DNA of 21,903 nucleotides from NCBI GenBank assembly GCA_949299825.1, contig CASGBP010000045.1, forward strand, positions 1 through 21,903, written 5' to 3'. Position 1 is the stretch's first letter, and every line of letters begins with the position of its first letter. The DNA is from an uncultured Mycoplasmataceae bacterium. Its GTDB lineage: Bacteria > Bacillota_I > Bacilli_A > Mycoplasmatales > Mycoplasmoidaceae. The translations under genes and the position numbers were made by a program. Shown here piece by piece: positions 1-7,534 of this stretch. Below the pieces are notes generated by a model. The model made no database searches, was not told where the DNA came from, and worked only from the letters and a program-made list of their open reading frames with translations.

Positions 1-536
1 CCTAAGTCGTGTGATGCATTAATTAAATTTTTATTAAGTTTGCAAATTCTTGGATAAATTGAAACAATTGCATATGGAGTACAAAATGAAATATGAGAAA
101 GAATTATAGTAAATAAACCAAGATTTAATCCTAGTGAAATCCAAGTAGCTGAAAATAAAAAAGTTAGACTTATTCCAGTAATAATCTCTGGATTAATGAT
201 ACTTATATTTGCATTAAACATAGTTGATTTAACTAAAAATTTATTTGAATTCCAAATTCCATAACAAGTAATGGTTGCAATTATTACTGAAATAGGTGTA
301 ACAATGAATGCAATAATTAATGTGTTAATTAAGCCATTTAAAAATTCATTATTCTGAAAAAGCTCAATGTAATTATTAAAACCATTTCATTCAAATGAAT
401 TTTGTATATTACCCTTTGTACTAGGTGTTGAAAATGACCAAATAACTATTACCATCAATGGCACATAGATAATAACTAAAATAAATAAAATATAAAATTT
501 ACTAAAAAACTGCTTAAACCTACTTACCTTATTCAT
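1..536 (-). CDS. potC: PotC: spermidine/putrescine ABC transporter permease (3' end cut by window edge)
   Basis: Inner-membrane permease subunit of the polyamine importer PotABCD, pairing with PotB. The start codon is ATG at 536-534. About 178 codons are visible and the C-terminus lies outside the window. Residues ~10-30 form a hydrophobic segment, followed by a 'WSFS...FEWNGFNNYIELF' stretch typical of PotC N-termini and further membrane helices. The last visible residues, 172-179 (INASHDLG), are the start of the EAA loop that docks onto the ATPase. PotB carries a nearly identical NLINASKDLG. The start overlaps the potB stop (531-529) by 8 nt, so the two genes are translationally coupled. 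Tryptophans are TGA codons. PotD, the substrate-binding protein, would be expected further downstream on this strand, outside the window. Polyamine as the substrate is inferred from the family and the operon. Confidence 0.9.
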
Positions 537-1449
537 TTTTGCTCCTCAATTTCTTAGAGACATATCTTGATTGAAGACGCTTAGTTTTTTCATATATTTT
601 TGGAGATAAAACTATTAATAAATAAATGACAAACATAAACAAACTTACAACTACACTTAAAACACATGATCGTGCTAGAGCAATATTACTTTCAGAAGCA
701 AGCATACCTTGATCCATTATAATATCACCTATTAAACTATTTCCTGGTGAATTGTCTAAAAATTTTGGTATAGCTACAACTGATATTGAAGGAAGTAAAA
801 CTAGAGTAATTCCAGAAATCAATGCTTGTTTAGTATAAGGCAAAACCACTTTAAAAAAAGTGATAAATCCATTGTGTCCTAAATCCTTTGAAGCATTAAT
901 CAAATTCCTTGGCATCCCTTCTAAAGAAACATAAAGAGGAATCATCATATATGGAATATAAAGATAAACAATTCCTATGATTGTATATATTGGTCCAAAT
1001 GTGCTATTTAATGCACCATTCATTTTATCTAAAAAAGATTTTAATGCTATTAGTATGATAAGTGAACCTAATCACATTGGCATTGTTGTAAATAAGAATA
1101 CAATTTTTCTAAATATTTTTGACTTTGTCTGTGATAAGAAATAACAAAATGGATAAGCTATTAAAATACAAATAAGAGTTGAAACTATTGAAATTCACAA
1201 TGAATTTAAAATCTTTAATCAAATTGTGCTATTCAAAACACTTCAACTATCACTAACTGTATGTTCATTACTTGGAAATAATGTTATTAAAAAAACAAAA
1301 ATAAGTGGGATTACCACCATTATTAATGAAAAAAGAATGAAAGGAATTCATAATGAATATCTTTTCCTTCATCTAAATCCTTCACCTTGCCTTACTTGTA
1401 ACACTTGATCTTTAAGACGATTATTAATTTGACTCCATTTATTTATCAT
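529..1449 (-). CDS. potB: PotB: spermidine/putrescine ABC transporter permease
   Basis: First permease subunit of the polyamine importer, 306 aa, a normal length for PotB. It starts at ATG 1449-1447 behind a good AGGAG Shine-Dalgarno and ends at TAA 531-529. The N-terminus is basic, followed by a membrane helix (~30-52) and then the MetI-like permease helices. The EAA loop (NLINASKDLGHNGF, ~182-195) is followed by 'PYTKQALISG', the coupling helix that contacts the ATPase. An internal TGA (Trp) near codon 138 splits the gene if the standard code is used, so it must be read with UGA as Trp. It begins 2 nt after the potA stop and overlaps potC by 8 nt, giving the tight order A-B-C seen in other mycoplasmas. 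Confidence 0.92.
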
Positions 1450-1451
1450 TA

Positions 1452-3035
1452 CTAACTCCTAATTAAATGTAGATCTTCTATATCTCATTTCAGTCCAATA
1501 GTAGAACCTACTTCAACCTTATTTATTCCTTCTACATTTAATTTATAATCATTGTAAGAACACTTAATGTCATACATCATTCCCTTATAAACAACAGAAT
1601 TGACTTTAGCATTAATAAAACCCTCATCCTTTTTAACTACATCGAAATCCTCGGGTCTTATCATGATATCAACTCTTGTGTTTTCTTTAAACTTATAAAT
1701 TTTTTCAACTTTTTGTTTTAAACCTATAAATTCAACTTTGTTATTTCCAATATATTTTCCTTTAAAAAAATTAGCTTTACCAACAAAACTAGCCACTCAT
1801 TTGTTCTCAGGATAATCATATATCTTATTTGGAGTTCCAACTTGTTCAAGTTTTCCATTACTCATAACAACTACCTTATCTGATAAGGTTAATGCTTCTT
1901 CTTGATCATGTGTCACTAAAATAAAAGTAATTTTAAGTTCATTATGTAGTCTTTTCATTTCTTTTTGCATTTCAGTACGAACTTTTGCATCAAGAGCACT
2001 TAAAGGTTCATCTAACAAAAGAATTTCAGGTTCAATAACAATTGATCTTGCTAATGCAACTCTTTGCTGCATGCCACCAGATAATTCACTAGGCATCAAA
2101 TCTTCTTTTCCTCTTAAACCAACTAATTCAATAACTTTATTTGTTTTTTGTAAAATTTCCTCATTAGTCAATTTTCTAGAACAAGTTTTTTTTAAATATC
2201 TTTCTTTTTGTTGATTTGGAAAATTCTGCCAGTAAGAAATTAAATAATCTAAATCAGTATATTTATATTGTAGATTGTCATACTTTTTATCAAGTAAACA
2301 TTTAGCACTATAAATTTTAGTAATTTCGTTAATTTTCTTCTCAATATCATTCATTTTTTTTGTTGATACATTAAATCTAAAATTAGGTAGTTTGATTTTC
2401 AGAAAAAAAATATTTAACATAGTTTTAATATAGTTCGAAAAATCTTGTTTAGTAACAAAATCATCTCCATAAGTTTTATAAAGTTCATTTTGTAATTTCT
2501 TGATAGTATTAACATAACTATTATGTCTCATGTTTTTGTGCTCAAATCAACCTTTTCTTTTCTCATATTCAAGATCACATTTTTTAATATCCTTCATTAA
2601 TGTTTGTTTTCTTTTTTCAATTTCTTTTATTTTGTTTTTTGATTTAATCAAGGCATCATCATATATTTTTTTGACTTTTTGTTCATCAATTTTATAGTCT
2701 TCACTTTGAACTCTAATGACCTTTAATCCATATTCAATATTTTGCCTAACAGTCATATTTGGAAAAAGTGCATAATCCTGAAAGACTGTTGCAGTCGGTC
2801 GATCATATATTGGTAAATCTTTAATATCTAAGTTATTGTATAGTATTTTTCCTCTAGTAGGATGCTCAAAACCAGCCAGCATCTTTAAAATTGTTGTCTT
2901 ACCACATCCTGAGGGACCTAGTAAAGTCACAAACTCACCCTTATTAATTGTTAAATTAAAATTTTTAACTGCTTCAAATCCATTATCAAAAACCTTATTT
3001 AAATTAATAAATTTTAGGATTTCATTTTGACTCAA
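1452..3035 (-). CDS. potA: PotA: polyamine ABC transporter ATPase with ~180-residue insert
   Basis: Cytoplasmic ATPase that drives polyamine uptake through PotBC. With UGA as Trp it is one 527-aa ORF. Walker A GPSGCGKT is at ~40-47, the Q-loop VFQDYALFP at ~84-92, signature LSGGMQQR at ~318-325, Walker B ILLLDEP at ~338-344 and H-loop VTHD follows. The C-terminal TOBE-like region (IMIRPEDFDV) is present. Ordinary PotA proteins are ~370 aa; the extra length is a lysine/glutamate-rich, probably helical insert (~105-290) between Q-loop and signature. Long PotA proteins are, as I recall, also found in M. genitalium and M. pneumoniae. The start chosen is TTG 3035-3033, because GGAGGTG lies 10 nt upstream. 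The in-frame ATG at 3080 overlaps the probable -10 box and has no Shine-Dalgarno. It is first in the potABC operon. Confidence 0.9.
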
Positions 3036-3044
3036 CTTTGGTTT

Positions 3045-3051
3045 CACCTCC
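3045..3051 (-). promoter_or_regulatory. Strong Shine-Dalgarno that sets the potA TTG start
   Basis: The minus-strand sequence GGAGGTG is the best ribosome-binding site in the window and ends about 10 nt before TTG 3035. It argues against the upstream in-frame ATG (3080), which would place this site inside the coding region. Confidence 0.65.
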
Positions 3052-3071
3052 ACAAAAATAATATGTTTAAA

Positions 3072-3077
3072 ATTATA
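3072..3077 (-). promoter_or_regulatory. Probable -10 box of the potABC operon
   Basis: A perfect TATAAT on the minus strand lies about 37 nt before the TTG start of potA. Transcription would begin near 3065, downstream of the alternative ATG at 3080, which excludes that ATG for this transcript. No convincing -35 box is visible. Confidence 0.5.
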
Positions 3078-3203
3078 CATAGTTTAAATATTTTTTTATT
3101 AAAAAAATACACAACATACTCTTATTTTTAATTTACAAATTCTTTTTAAAAAAGTTCTTTTGTTTTTAATATAAATTTTATGTACATAAAAATCAAAGAA
3201 AAT

Positions 3204-3230
3204 TTGAGAGTTTCCCAATTATTGTATAAT
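3204..3230 (+). promoter_or_regulatory. Promoter of the proline/lysine-rich protein gene
   Basis: TTGAGA (3204-3209) and a perfect TATAAT (3225-3230) are separated by 15 nt. AAGGAG (3248-3253) follows, 6 nt before the ATG at 3260. This promoter diverges from that of potABC across a 224-nt AT-rich spacer (3036-3259). Confidence 0.6.
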
Positions 3231-3259
3231 ATAGAAGTAAATGACACAAGGAGTGATAA

Positions 3260-4399
3260 ATGGGTTTATTTGACAAAAAAACTAATGATCAAGGTGCAAG
3301 TAATCTTCCACCTAATACAGGACCAGTTCCACCAATGGCTCCAAAACCACCAATGGCCTCTGGACCTACACCACCTCTAGGAACACCAAGACCAATGATG
3401 CCTGGTTCGCCTGTTCCTTCGGGAGCACCAAGACCACCAATGTCTACTAGTACTATGCCACCTGCTCCAGGAGCGCCAAGACCACCAATGGCATTTGGAC
3501 CTACACCGCCAGGAGCACCAAGACCACCAATGCCAGCTGGATCTATGCCACCTGCTCCAGGAGCTCCAAGACCTTCTGTTGGAGCAAATTACCCAGGTCA
3601 TGTTGGCCCTAGACCTGCAGGCGTTGTTCCAAATCCAAATTCAAACCCTATAGGACAAAATCCTCCTTTTGGTCAACCACAAACAAACAAAATAGGACAA
3701 CCATTTGGAGCTGTTGATTCATCAAACCATCCTATTAACAATATCAATAATCTTTCATTTGAAAAATCTAATACATCAACAACAAATTCAAATCCATTTT
3801 TACAAGAAAGTGAAGCTGTAAATAAAATTTTATCTGTTGATATTAATCAAGGTAGAGTGCATAAGAAAGTTTTAACTAATCAAACACCTCCAGAAGAAGT
3901 AAGACAATATTTATCTGCATTATTAGCTAGAAAGCAACAATTACAAAATTATGAAAATGAACTAAAAAATAGAAGAGATGAAATTCATCATATCATGGAT
4001 CAAAAAGGTATCAAACGTGCTGATACTAAAAAGAAGGTTAATTCTACTAAAAAAATAAAAGCTAAGAAAATAGTAGTTGAAAAGAAGGTAGACAAAAAGA
4101 ATGATGTAAATGCAAAAACAACTAAAAAAGTGGCTACTACTAAAAATAATGAACCTAAATCAAAGACATTATCCACTGCATTAGTTGTATCTAATAAGAC
4201 AAATAAAACAAAAAATAAAAAACTAAAAACTCTTAAACATAAAAACACTACAAATCTTGATAATTTAGGTAAGGTTCACAAGGCAAAAAAACCTTCTTCA
4301 ATTATTACTAAGAAAACAGAAAAACAAAAATCATCAGCATCACCTAAGAAAAAAAACGTAGTTAAAGCTAAAAAGAAAACAAACAAAACTAAAAAATAA
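3260..4399 (+). CDS. Protein with proline-rich N-terminus and lysine-rich C-terminus, function unknown
   Basis: 379 aa with three compositional zones. Residues ~20-130 are a Pro/Gly/Ala/Met repeat region built on 'GAPRPPM' units. Residues ~130-200 are Asn/Ser/Gln-rich. Residues ~185-255 look helical and coiled-coil-like ('EEVRQYLSALLARKQQLQNY'). Residues ~255-379 are extremely basic, with Lys/Thr/Ala runs like a histone-H1 tail, ending KKTNKTKK. There is no signal peptide or membrane helix, so it is presumably cytoplasmic. Proline-rich proteins of this general design occur in mycoplasma attachment-organelle cytoskeletons, and Lys/Ala/Thr tails usually bind nucleic acids, but neither role is shown here. 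The start is clear: AAGGAG 6 nt before the ATG, giving MGLFDKKT. It has its own promoter, and rnpB follows 21 nt after the stop. The gene is locally much more GC-rich in the proline repeats. Confidence 0.85.
   Translation: MGLFDKKTNDQGASNLPPNTGPVPPMAPKPPMASGPTPPLGTPRPMMPGSPVPSGAPRPPMSTSTMPPAPGAPRPPMAFGPTPPGAPRPPMPAGSMPPAPGAPRPSVGANYPGHVGPRPAGVVPNPNSNPIGQNPPFGQPQTNKIGQPFGAVDSSNHPINNINNLSFEKSNTSTTNSNPFLQESEAVNKILSVDINQGRVHKKVLTNQTPPEEVRQYLSALLARKQQLQNYENELKNRRDEIHHIMDQKGIKRADTKKKVNSTKKIKAKKIVVEKKVDKKNDVNAKTTKKVATTKNNEPKSKTLSTALVVSNKTNKTKNKKLKTLKHKNTTNLDNLGKVHKAKKPSSIITKKTEKQKSSASPKKKNVVKAKKKTNKTKK
3453..3572 (+). repeat. Tandem proline-repeat DNA, ~90-bp period, in the proline-rich gene
   Basis: The 22-nt string starting ctatgccacctgctccag occurs identically at 3453 and 3543, 90 bp apart. 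The following bases (g/t)ccaagacc also match. Shorter 'ccaagaccaccaatg' units occur around 3428, 3478 and 3518. The repeats encode MPPAPGAPRP units. Confidence 0.8.
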
Positions 4400-4408
4400 A
4401 TTTTCTTC

Positions 4409-4414
4409 TATAAT
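4409..4414 (+). promoter_or_regulatory. -10 box of rnpB
   Basis: Perfect TATAAT about 7 nt before the likely 5' end of the RNase P RNA. It lies only 10 nt after the stop codon of the preceding gene. Confidence 0.65.
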
Positions 4415-4420
4415 AAAAAT

Positions 4421-4766
4421 TGCAAACTGCTAATTGCTACATTAGTAGAGGAAAGTCCATGCTTGCACAACCTGAGATGGTTGTAGTGTTTGTGTATGTA
4501 AATAAAAAATAAAACATAGTATGCATTTATGCATAACGGCTGATCTTATTATCCAGCAATGGAAAATAAATCTATAAAAGTGCCACAGAGACGAGTTGTT
4601 AAGTAATTAACAAGATGAAACGAGGTAAACCCCACAAGCAAGAAACCTAAATTTGGTAAGGGAACTATACAAGACTAAATGAAGTTTAGTATGGAAGTAA
4701 TTTGTAGAAATTACTTAGATAAATAATTAGCACTCTTTGAGTACAGAACATGGCTTATAGTTTGTA
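4421..4766 (+). ncRNA. rnpB: RNase P RNA
   Basis: Catalytic RNA of RNase P, which cuts 5' leaders from pre-tRNAs. It is recognised by conserved blocks in the right order: GAGGAAAGTCC (4448-4458); CCACAGAGACGAG (~4583-4595); GAAACGAGGTAAACCCCAC (~4617-4635) with AAGCAAGAAACC following; and ACAGAACATGGCTTATAG (~4743-4760). The ends pair (CAAAC near 4423 with GTTTG near 4760) as helix P1. The length of ~346 nt is normal for a small low-GC bacterial form. The termini are estimated from the -10 box and P1 pairing, and may be off by several nt. Confidence 0.95.
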
Positions 4767-4769
4767 AGA

Positions 4770-4794
4770 AATACCTATTTTTAGGTATTTTTTT
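4770..4794 (+). terminator. Intrinsic terminator of rnpB
   Basis: 8-bp perfect stem AATACCTA/TAGGTATT with a TTTT loop followed by a run of T. It sits immediately 3' of the RNase P RNA. Confidence 0.85.
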
Positions 4795-4795
4795 A

Positions 4796-4801
4796 TATAA
4801 T
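4796..4801 (+). promoter_or_regulatory. -10 box of the divIVA-like/acpS genes
   Basis: Perfect TATAAT directly after the rnpB terminator U-run and 28 nt before the ATG at 4830. A GAGGA ribosome-binding site (4822-4826) lies between them. Confidence 0.5.
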
Positions 4802-4829
4802 AATAAGTTGTAATTTATTTTGAGGAAAT

Positions 4830-5204
4830 ATGGAAAAAAGTAAATCAAATAGTCAAGAAATTATTAAATACATTAATGATATTATTAATAAAAAATTTTC
4901 AACAATTAATAAAGGTTATAATCCAACTGAAGTGGATCGAATTTTAGATTCAATTATTGAAAAATTTAGCAATTATATAAATATGTATGATGAAGTGGTG
5001 AAAAACAATATTGCCTTAAAGCAACAAATAGTTGATTTAAATGCTAAAAATGAAAAATTATTATCTGATTTATCTGTTTGTAAATCAACCATAGATAAAT
5101 ATGAGAAACAAGGATATTCAATGGATATGTTTAATTCACGTTTATCCAATCTTGAAGAAATCCAAAAAAATAATAAATTAACTAAAACCTCTAAAAAAAC
5201 ATAA
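4830..5204 (+). CDS. DivIVA/GpsB-like coiled-coil protein
   Basis: 124-aa, charged, helical cytoplasmic protein. Residues ~23-42 (FSTINKGYNPTEVDRILDSI) match the DivIVA-domain N-terminal signature, in which an aromatic/glycine turn 'GY.p.EVD.fld.i' forms the membrane-binding head. A coiled coil follows (~45-95, 'NNIALKQQIVDLNAKNEKLL') and then a basic tail KTSKKT. DivIVA family proteins mark curved membrane or division sites in Gram-positives; here a role in cell shape or division is only inferred from the fold. GAGGA precedes the ATG by 3 nt, somewhat close. acpS starts 1 nt after its stop, so the two are almost certainly cotranscribed. It is shorter than typical DivIVA (~160 aa) and closer in size to GpsB (~100 aa). 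Confidence 0.7.
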   Translation: MEKSKSNSQEIIKYINDIINKKFSTINKGYNPTEVDRILDSIIEKFSNYINMYDEVVKNNIALKQQIVDLNAKNEKLLSDLSVCKSTIDKYEKQGYSMDMFNSRLSNLEEIQKNNKLTKTSKKT

Positions 5205-5205
5205 T

Positions 5206-5541
5206 ATGAAATTGTTGCATGGAATTGATATTACTAATTTAGATAGAATTGAATTTAATAACCAACAATTAATTAATAGATTTTTACACCAAGATGAGTT
5301 AATACAACTTAGTCAATTGGATAATGAAAAATCGATTAAGAGATTTGTTGCTTCTCATTGAGCAATAAAAGAAGCAATTTTCAAAGCCTTATCTGGCAAT
5401 ATAAATTCATTTAAAAACATTAATATAAAATATATAAATCATAGGCCCATATTTGAACTAGAAAAATACGATAGTATTATTAGTGTTTCTTATGAAAATA
5501 ACCTTGTAATAGCTTCAGTTATTTTAGTTTTGTTGGATTAA
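5206..5541 (+). CDS. acpS: Holo-[acyl-carrier-protein] synthase
   Basis: Transfers the 4'-phosphopantetheine arm from CoA to a serine of apo-ACP, needed for acyl-chain handling in lipid synthesis. 111 aa, slightly shorter than the usual ~120. It has the N-terminal 'HGIDI' Mg-binding aspartate (D8) and the hallmark 'RFVASHWAIKEAIFKAL' (46-62) with the metal/CoA-binding Glu56. The Trp in that motif is a TGA codon, so the gene is invisible under the standard code. The C-terminal motif, usually 'S.SH', reads 'SVSYE', a His to Tyr change. The ATG lies 1 nt after the stop of the DivIVA-like gene. smpB follows after 16 nt but appears to have its own promoter. Confidence 0.9.
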
Positions 5542-5543
5542 TT

Positions 5544-5549
5544 TATAAT
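5544..5549 (+). promoter_or_regulatory. -10 box of smpB, implying a leaderless mRNA
   Basis: Perfect TATAAT 8 nt before the smpB ATG, with no Shine-Dalgarno between. Transcription would start at or next to the A of the start codon. Confidence 0.6.
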
Positions 5550-5557
5550 TAAATATT

Positions 5558-5989
5558 ATGAAAATCATATCTAGTAATAAAAATGCAGCAAGAAATTATG
5601 AAATTTTAGATAAATATGAGGCTGGTTTGAAACTTTTTGGAACAGAGGTTAAATCCATATCTAGATCTAATTGTTCAATTAATGAAGCTTATGTAATTTT
5701 TAGACACAATGAGGCCTTTATTATCAACATGTATGTTGCTCCTTATTTAGAAGGAAATATAAATAATAAGGATTCTAATCGTAATCGTAAACTTTTATTA
5801 AAAAAAAACGAGATTATTAAATTGGAATTTTTAGCAAAAAAAGATAAACTAACAATAATACCTTTAAGACTATATTGAAGAAACAATAAAATTAAAGTTG
5901 AAATTGCTATTTGTAAAGGTAAAAAACTTCATGATAAAAGACAAGATTTAAAAAATAAGGAAATGCAAAAAAATATTAGGAATTACTAG
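5558..5989 (+). CDS. smpB: SmpB: tmRNA-binding protein of trans-translation
   Basis: Binds tmRNA and delivers it to stalled ribosomes for rescue and tagging. 143 aa, a normal length. It begins MKIISSNKNAARNYEILDKYEAGLKLFGTEVKS, the family's N-terminal signature ('N+kA..dy.i.e.yeaGi.L.GtEvKS'). Residues 40-66 carry the 'NEAYVIFRHNEAFIINMYVAPY' beta-barrel segment. The basic tail 'GKKLHDKRQDLKNKE' inserts in the mRNA channel. A TGA at codon 107 encodes Trp (LRLYWRNNK). The tmRNA gene is not in this window. The 3' end overlaps the convergent membrane-protein gene by 14 nt. Confidence 0.95.
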
Positions 5990-7520
5990 TCTTTTGATTG
6001 TTAGTTTGTCTTCTCTGTTCTATTCTTCTTTTTCTATCATCAATAATATTTTTTCATTCTTCAACTGAGTAAGTAGTAATATTATTAGCATTTTTTATAT
6101 CAACTATTTCATCACACAAAATATCTAGTTGTTTAATATTTTTATTAATAATTACTAGCTTTATATTAAATTCTCTTACATAATTTTTAATAACTTCTAA
6201 AGTTTCAATTAAGATTGAATTACTAATATGCTTGCTTGGATTAATAAAAATAATTTTTTTAGGATTTAATAAAAGTGCGTAAAGTAAATTTAAAATAATT
6301 AGTTCTCTTGGTAATAATTTATTCATTTTTTTTGTTACTACTAATTGAAGGTTCAATAAATAAATAAGATCATTCAAAACCTTTGTATTATAGTCATATT
6401 TATAAATAGACTTAATTACCATGAAGTTTTCGATAAATGAAAATTCAGGAATAAATGAATCAACATTGCTAGCAATACAAACAATATCAGTTTTTCTTCG
6501 AGATAACTTATATATTCTTCTAGATATTTGCCTAGAAACATAAACTGAATGTGTAGTTATTCCAAGATTTTTATCTTGGGAAATAATTTTTGCTAAAATT
6601 TTATTTTTTCTATTTCTAGAATAAAGATAACTAACTATATCAAATCATTTTTTTCTTAAAATGGTTATAGTTAATTCTATGCTTAATAATACAAAAGGTA
6701 AGACATAAAATATAGAATAGATAATGACTATAAAATTTCTACTAAATAAAATTGAATCATTAAATGAGGTTAGTGGTTCTAAATGAAAAATATTAATCCC
6801 AGAAAATGCAAAACTAAACATCATACCAGGGTAATAAAATATTCCAGCCAAATAAAAATTTTTATATCATTGATAGGTGGGTAAAATTGAATAAGATGGA
6901 ATAATAAATGGTGATAATGCAAAATAAATTATGTAAGAAATAATTAAAACAATAAGTAAATTTTTTCTAACAAATATTCAAGATAATGGAATGGTAATAC
7001 TATAACAAAAAAGAAAACAGAAAGGTAAAACAAAAATAAAACTAGATCAATTAATTGAATTATTAAAATAACTTCCATTAAAAGGTCTATTTGAAAAAAT
7101 ATAATCAAAAAAACTATTGTTGCCCTGTCTAATAAATTGCCCTATCAAAATTATGACTAACAACATATAAAAAATTACAAATAGATAATACAAAAAAAAT
7201 AATAGTAATAAACTAAGAAAAAACTTTAAGTATTGTTTTTTAATAAAACCTGATGTATTAGTTGCATGATTCCATTTTATAGTATCAATAATGATTGGAA
7301 AAAAACCAAAAGGAATCAAACAACTAACAAAAATCATTGTATTAATACTAAACAACTTCAAATCATTGAAATCAAAATTTAGTACAAAAAAATTTAGAGG
7401 TAAAAAGAAAGATAATATTACCAACGGAGTAAAAAAGCAAAAAAAATGCATGCTCTTTAAATTGAAAATATATTTTATAGATAATCTTAATAAACTAGTA
7501 TTTTTGTCCGATTCATACAT
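5976..7520 (-). CDS. Polytopic membrane protein fused to a degenerate ABC-type ATPase domain
   Basis: 514 aa once three or more TGA codons are read as Trp (for example residues 158 and 292). Residues ~25-290 hold about six to seven hydrophobic helices (near 27-48, 56-80, 100-126, 159-178, 187-203, 225-245, 262-288), the layout of an ABC-2-like or sugar-type permease. Residues ~300-514 are soluble and follow the order of the second half of an ABC nucleotide-binding domain: 'IPEFSFIENF' (like the post-Q-loop 'lTv.EN'), 'LLPRELIILNLLYALLLNPKKIIFINPS' (signature to Walker B), then 'KLVIINKN' and 'CDEIVDI' (like the H-loop and 'aD.i.vm'). Every catalytic residue is replaced: LSGGQ reads LLPRE, the Walker B Asp-Glu reads Ile-Asn, the H-loop His is absent, and I see no Walker A. 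It starts at ATG 7520, 14 nt after the helicase stop. Function is unknown; recognition of the ATPase relic is by eye. Confidence 0.75.
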
Positions 7521-7526
7521 ATTCTA

Positions 7527-7532
7527 ATTATA
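7527..7532 (-). promoter_or_regulatory. -10 box of the permease/pseudo-ATPase gene, leaderless type
   Basis: TATAAT ends 6 nt before the ATG. The 17-mer TTTATAATTAGAATATG, including the start codon, is identical to that at plsY (11933-11949). There is no Shine-Dalgarno. Confidence 0.55.
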
Positions 7533-7534
7533 AA

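Noticed and set aside
1485..3080. potA as three separate or frameshifted genes
   Set aside because: All three pieces are in one frame, separated only by TGA codons, which are Trp in this genome.
3377..3601. Minus-strand Trp/Ser/Arg-rich ORF
   Set aside because: It is the antisense shadow of the proline repeats, with no start signal.
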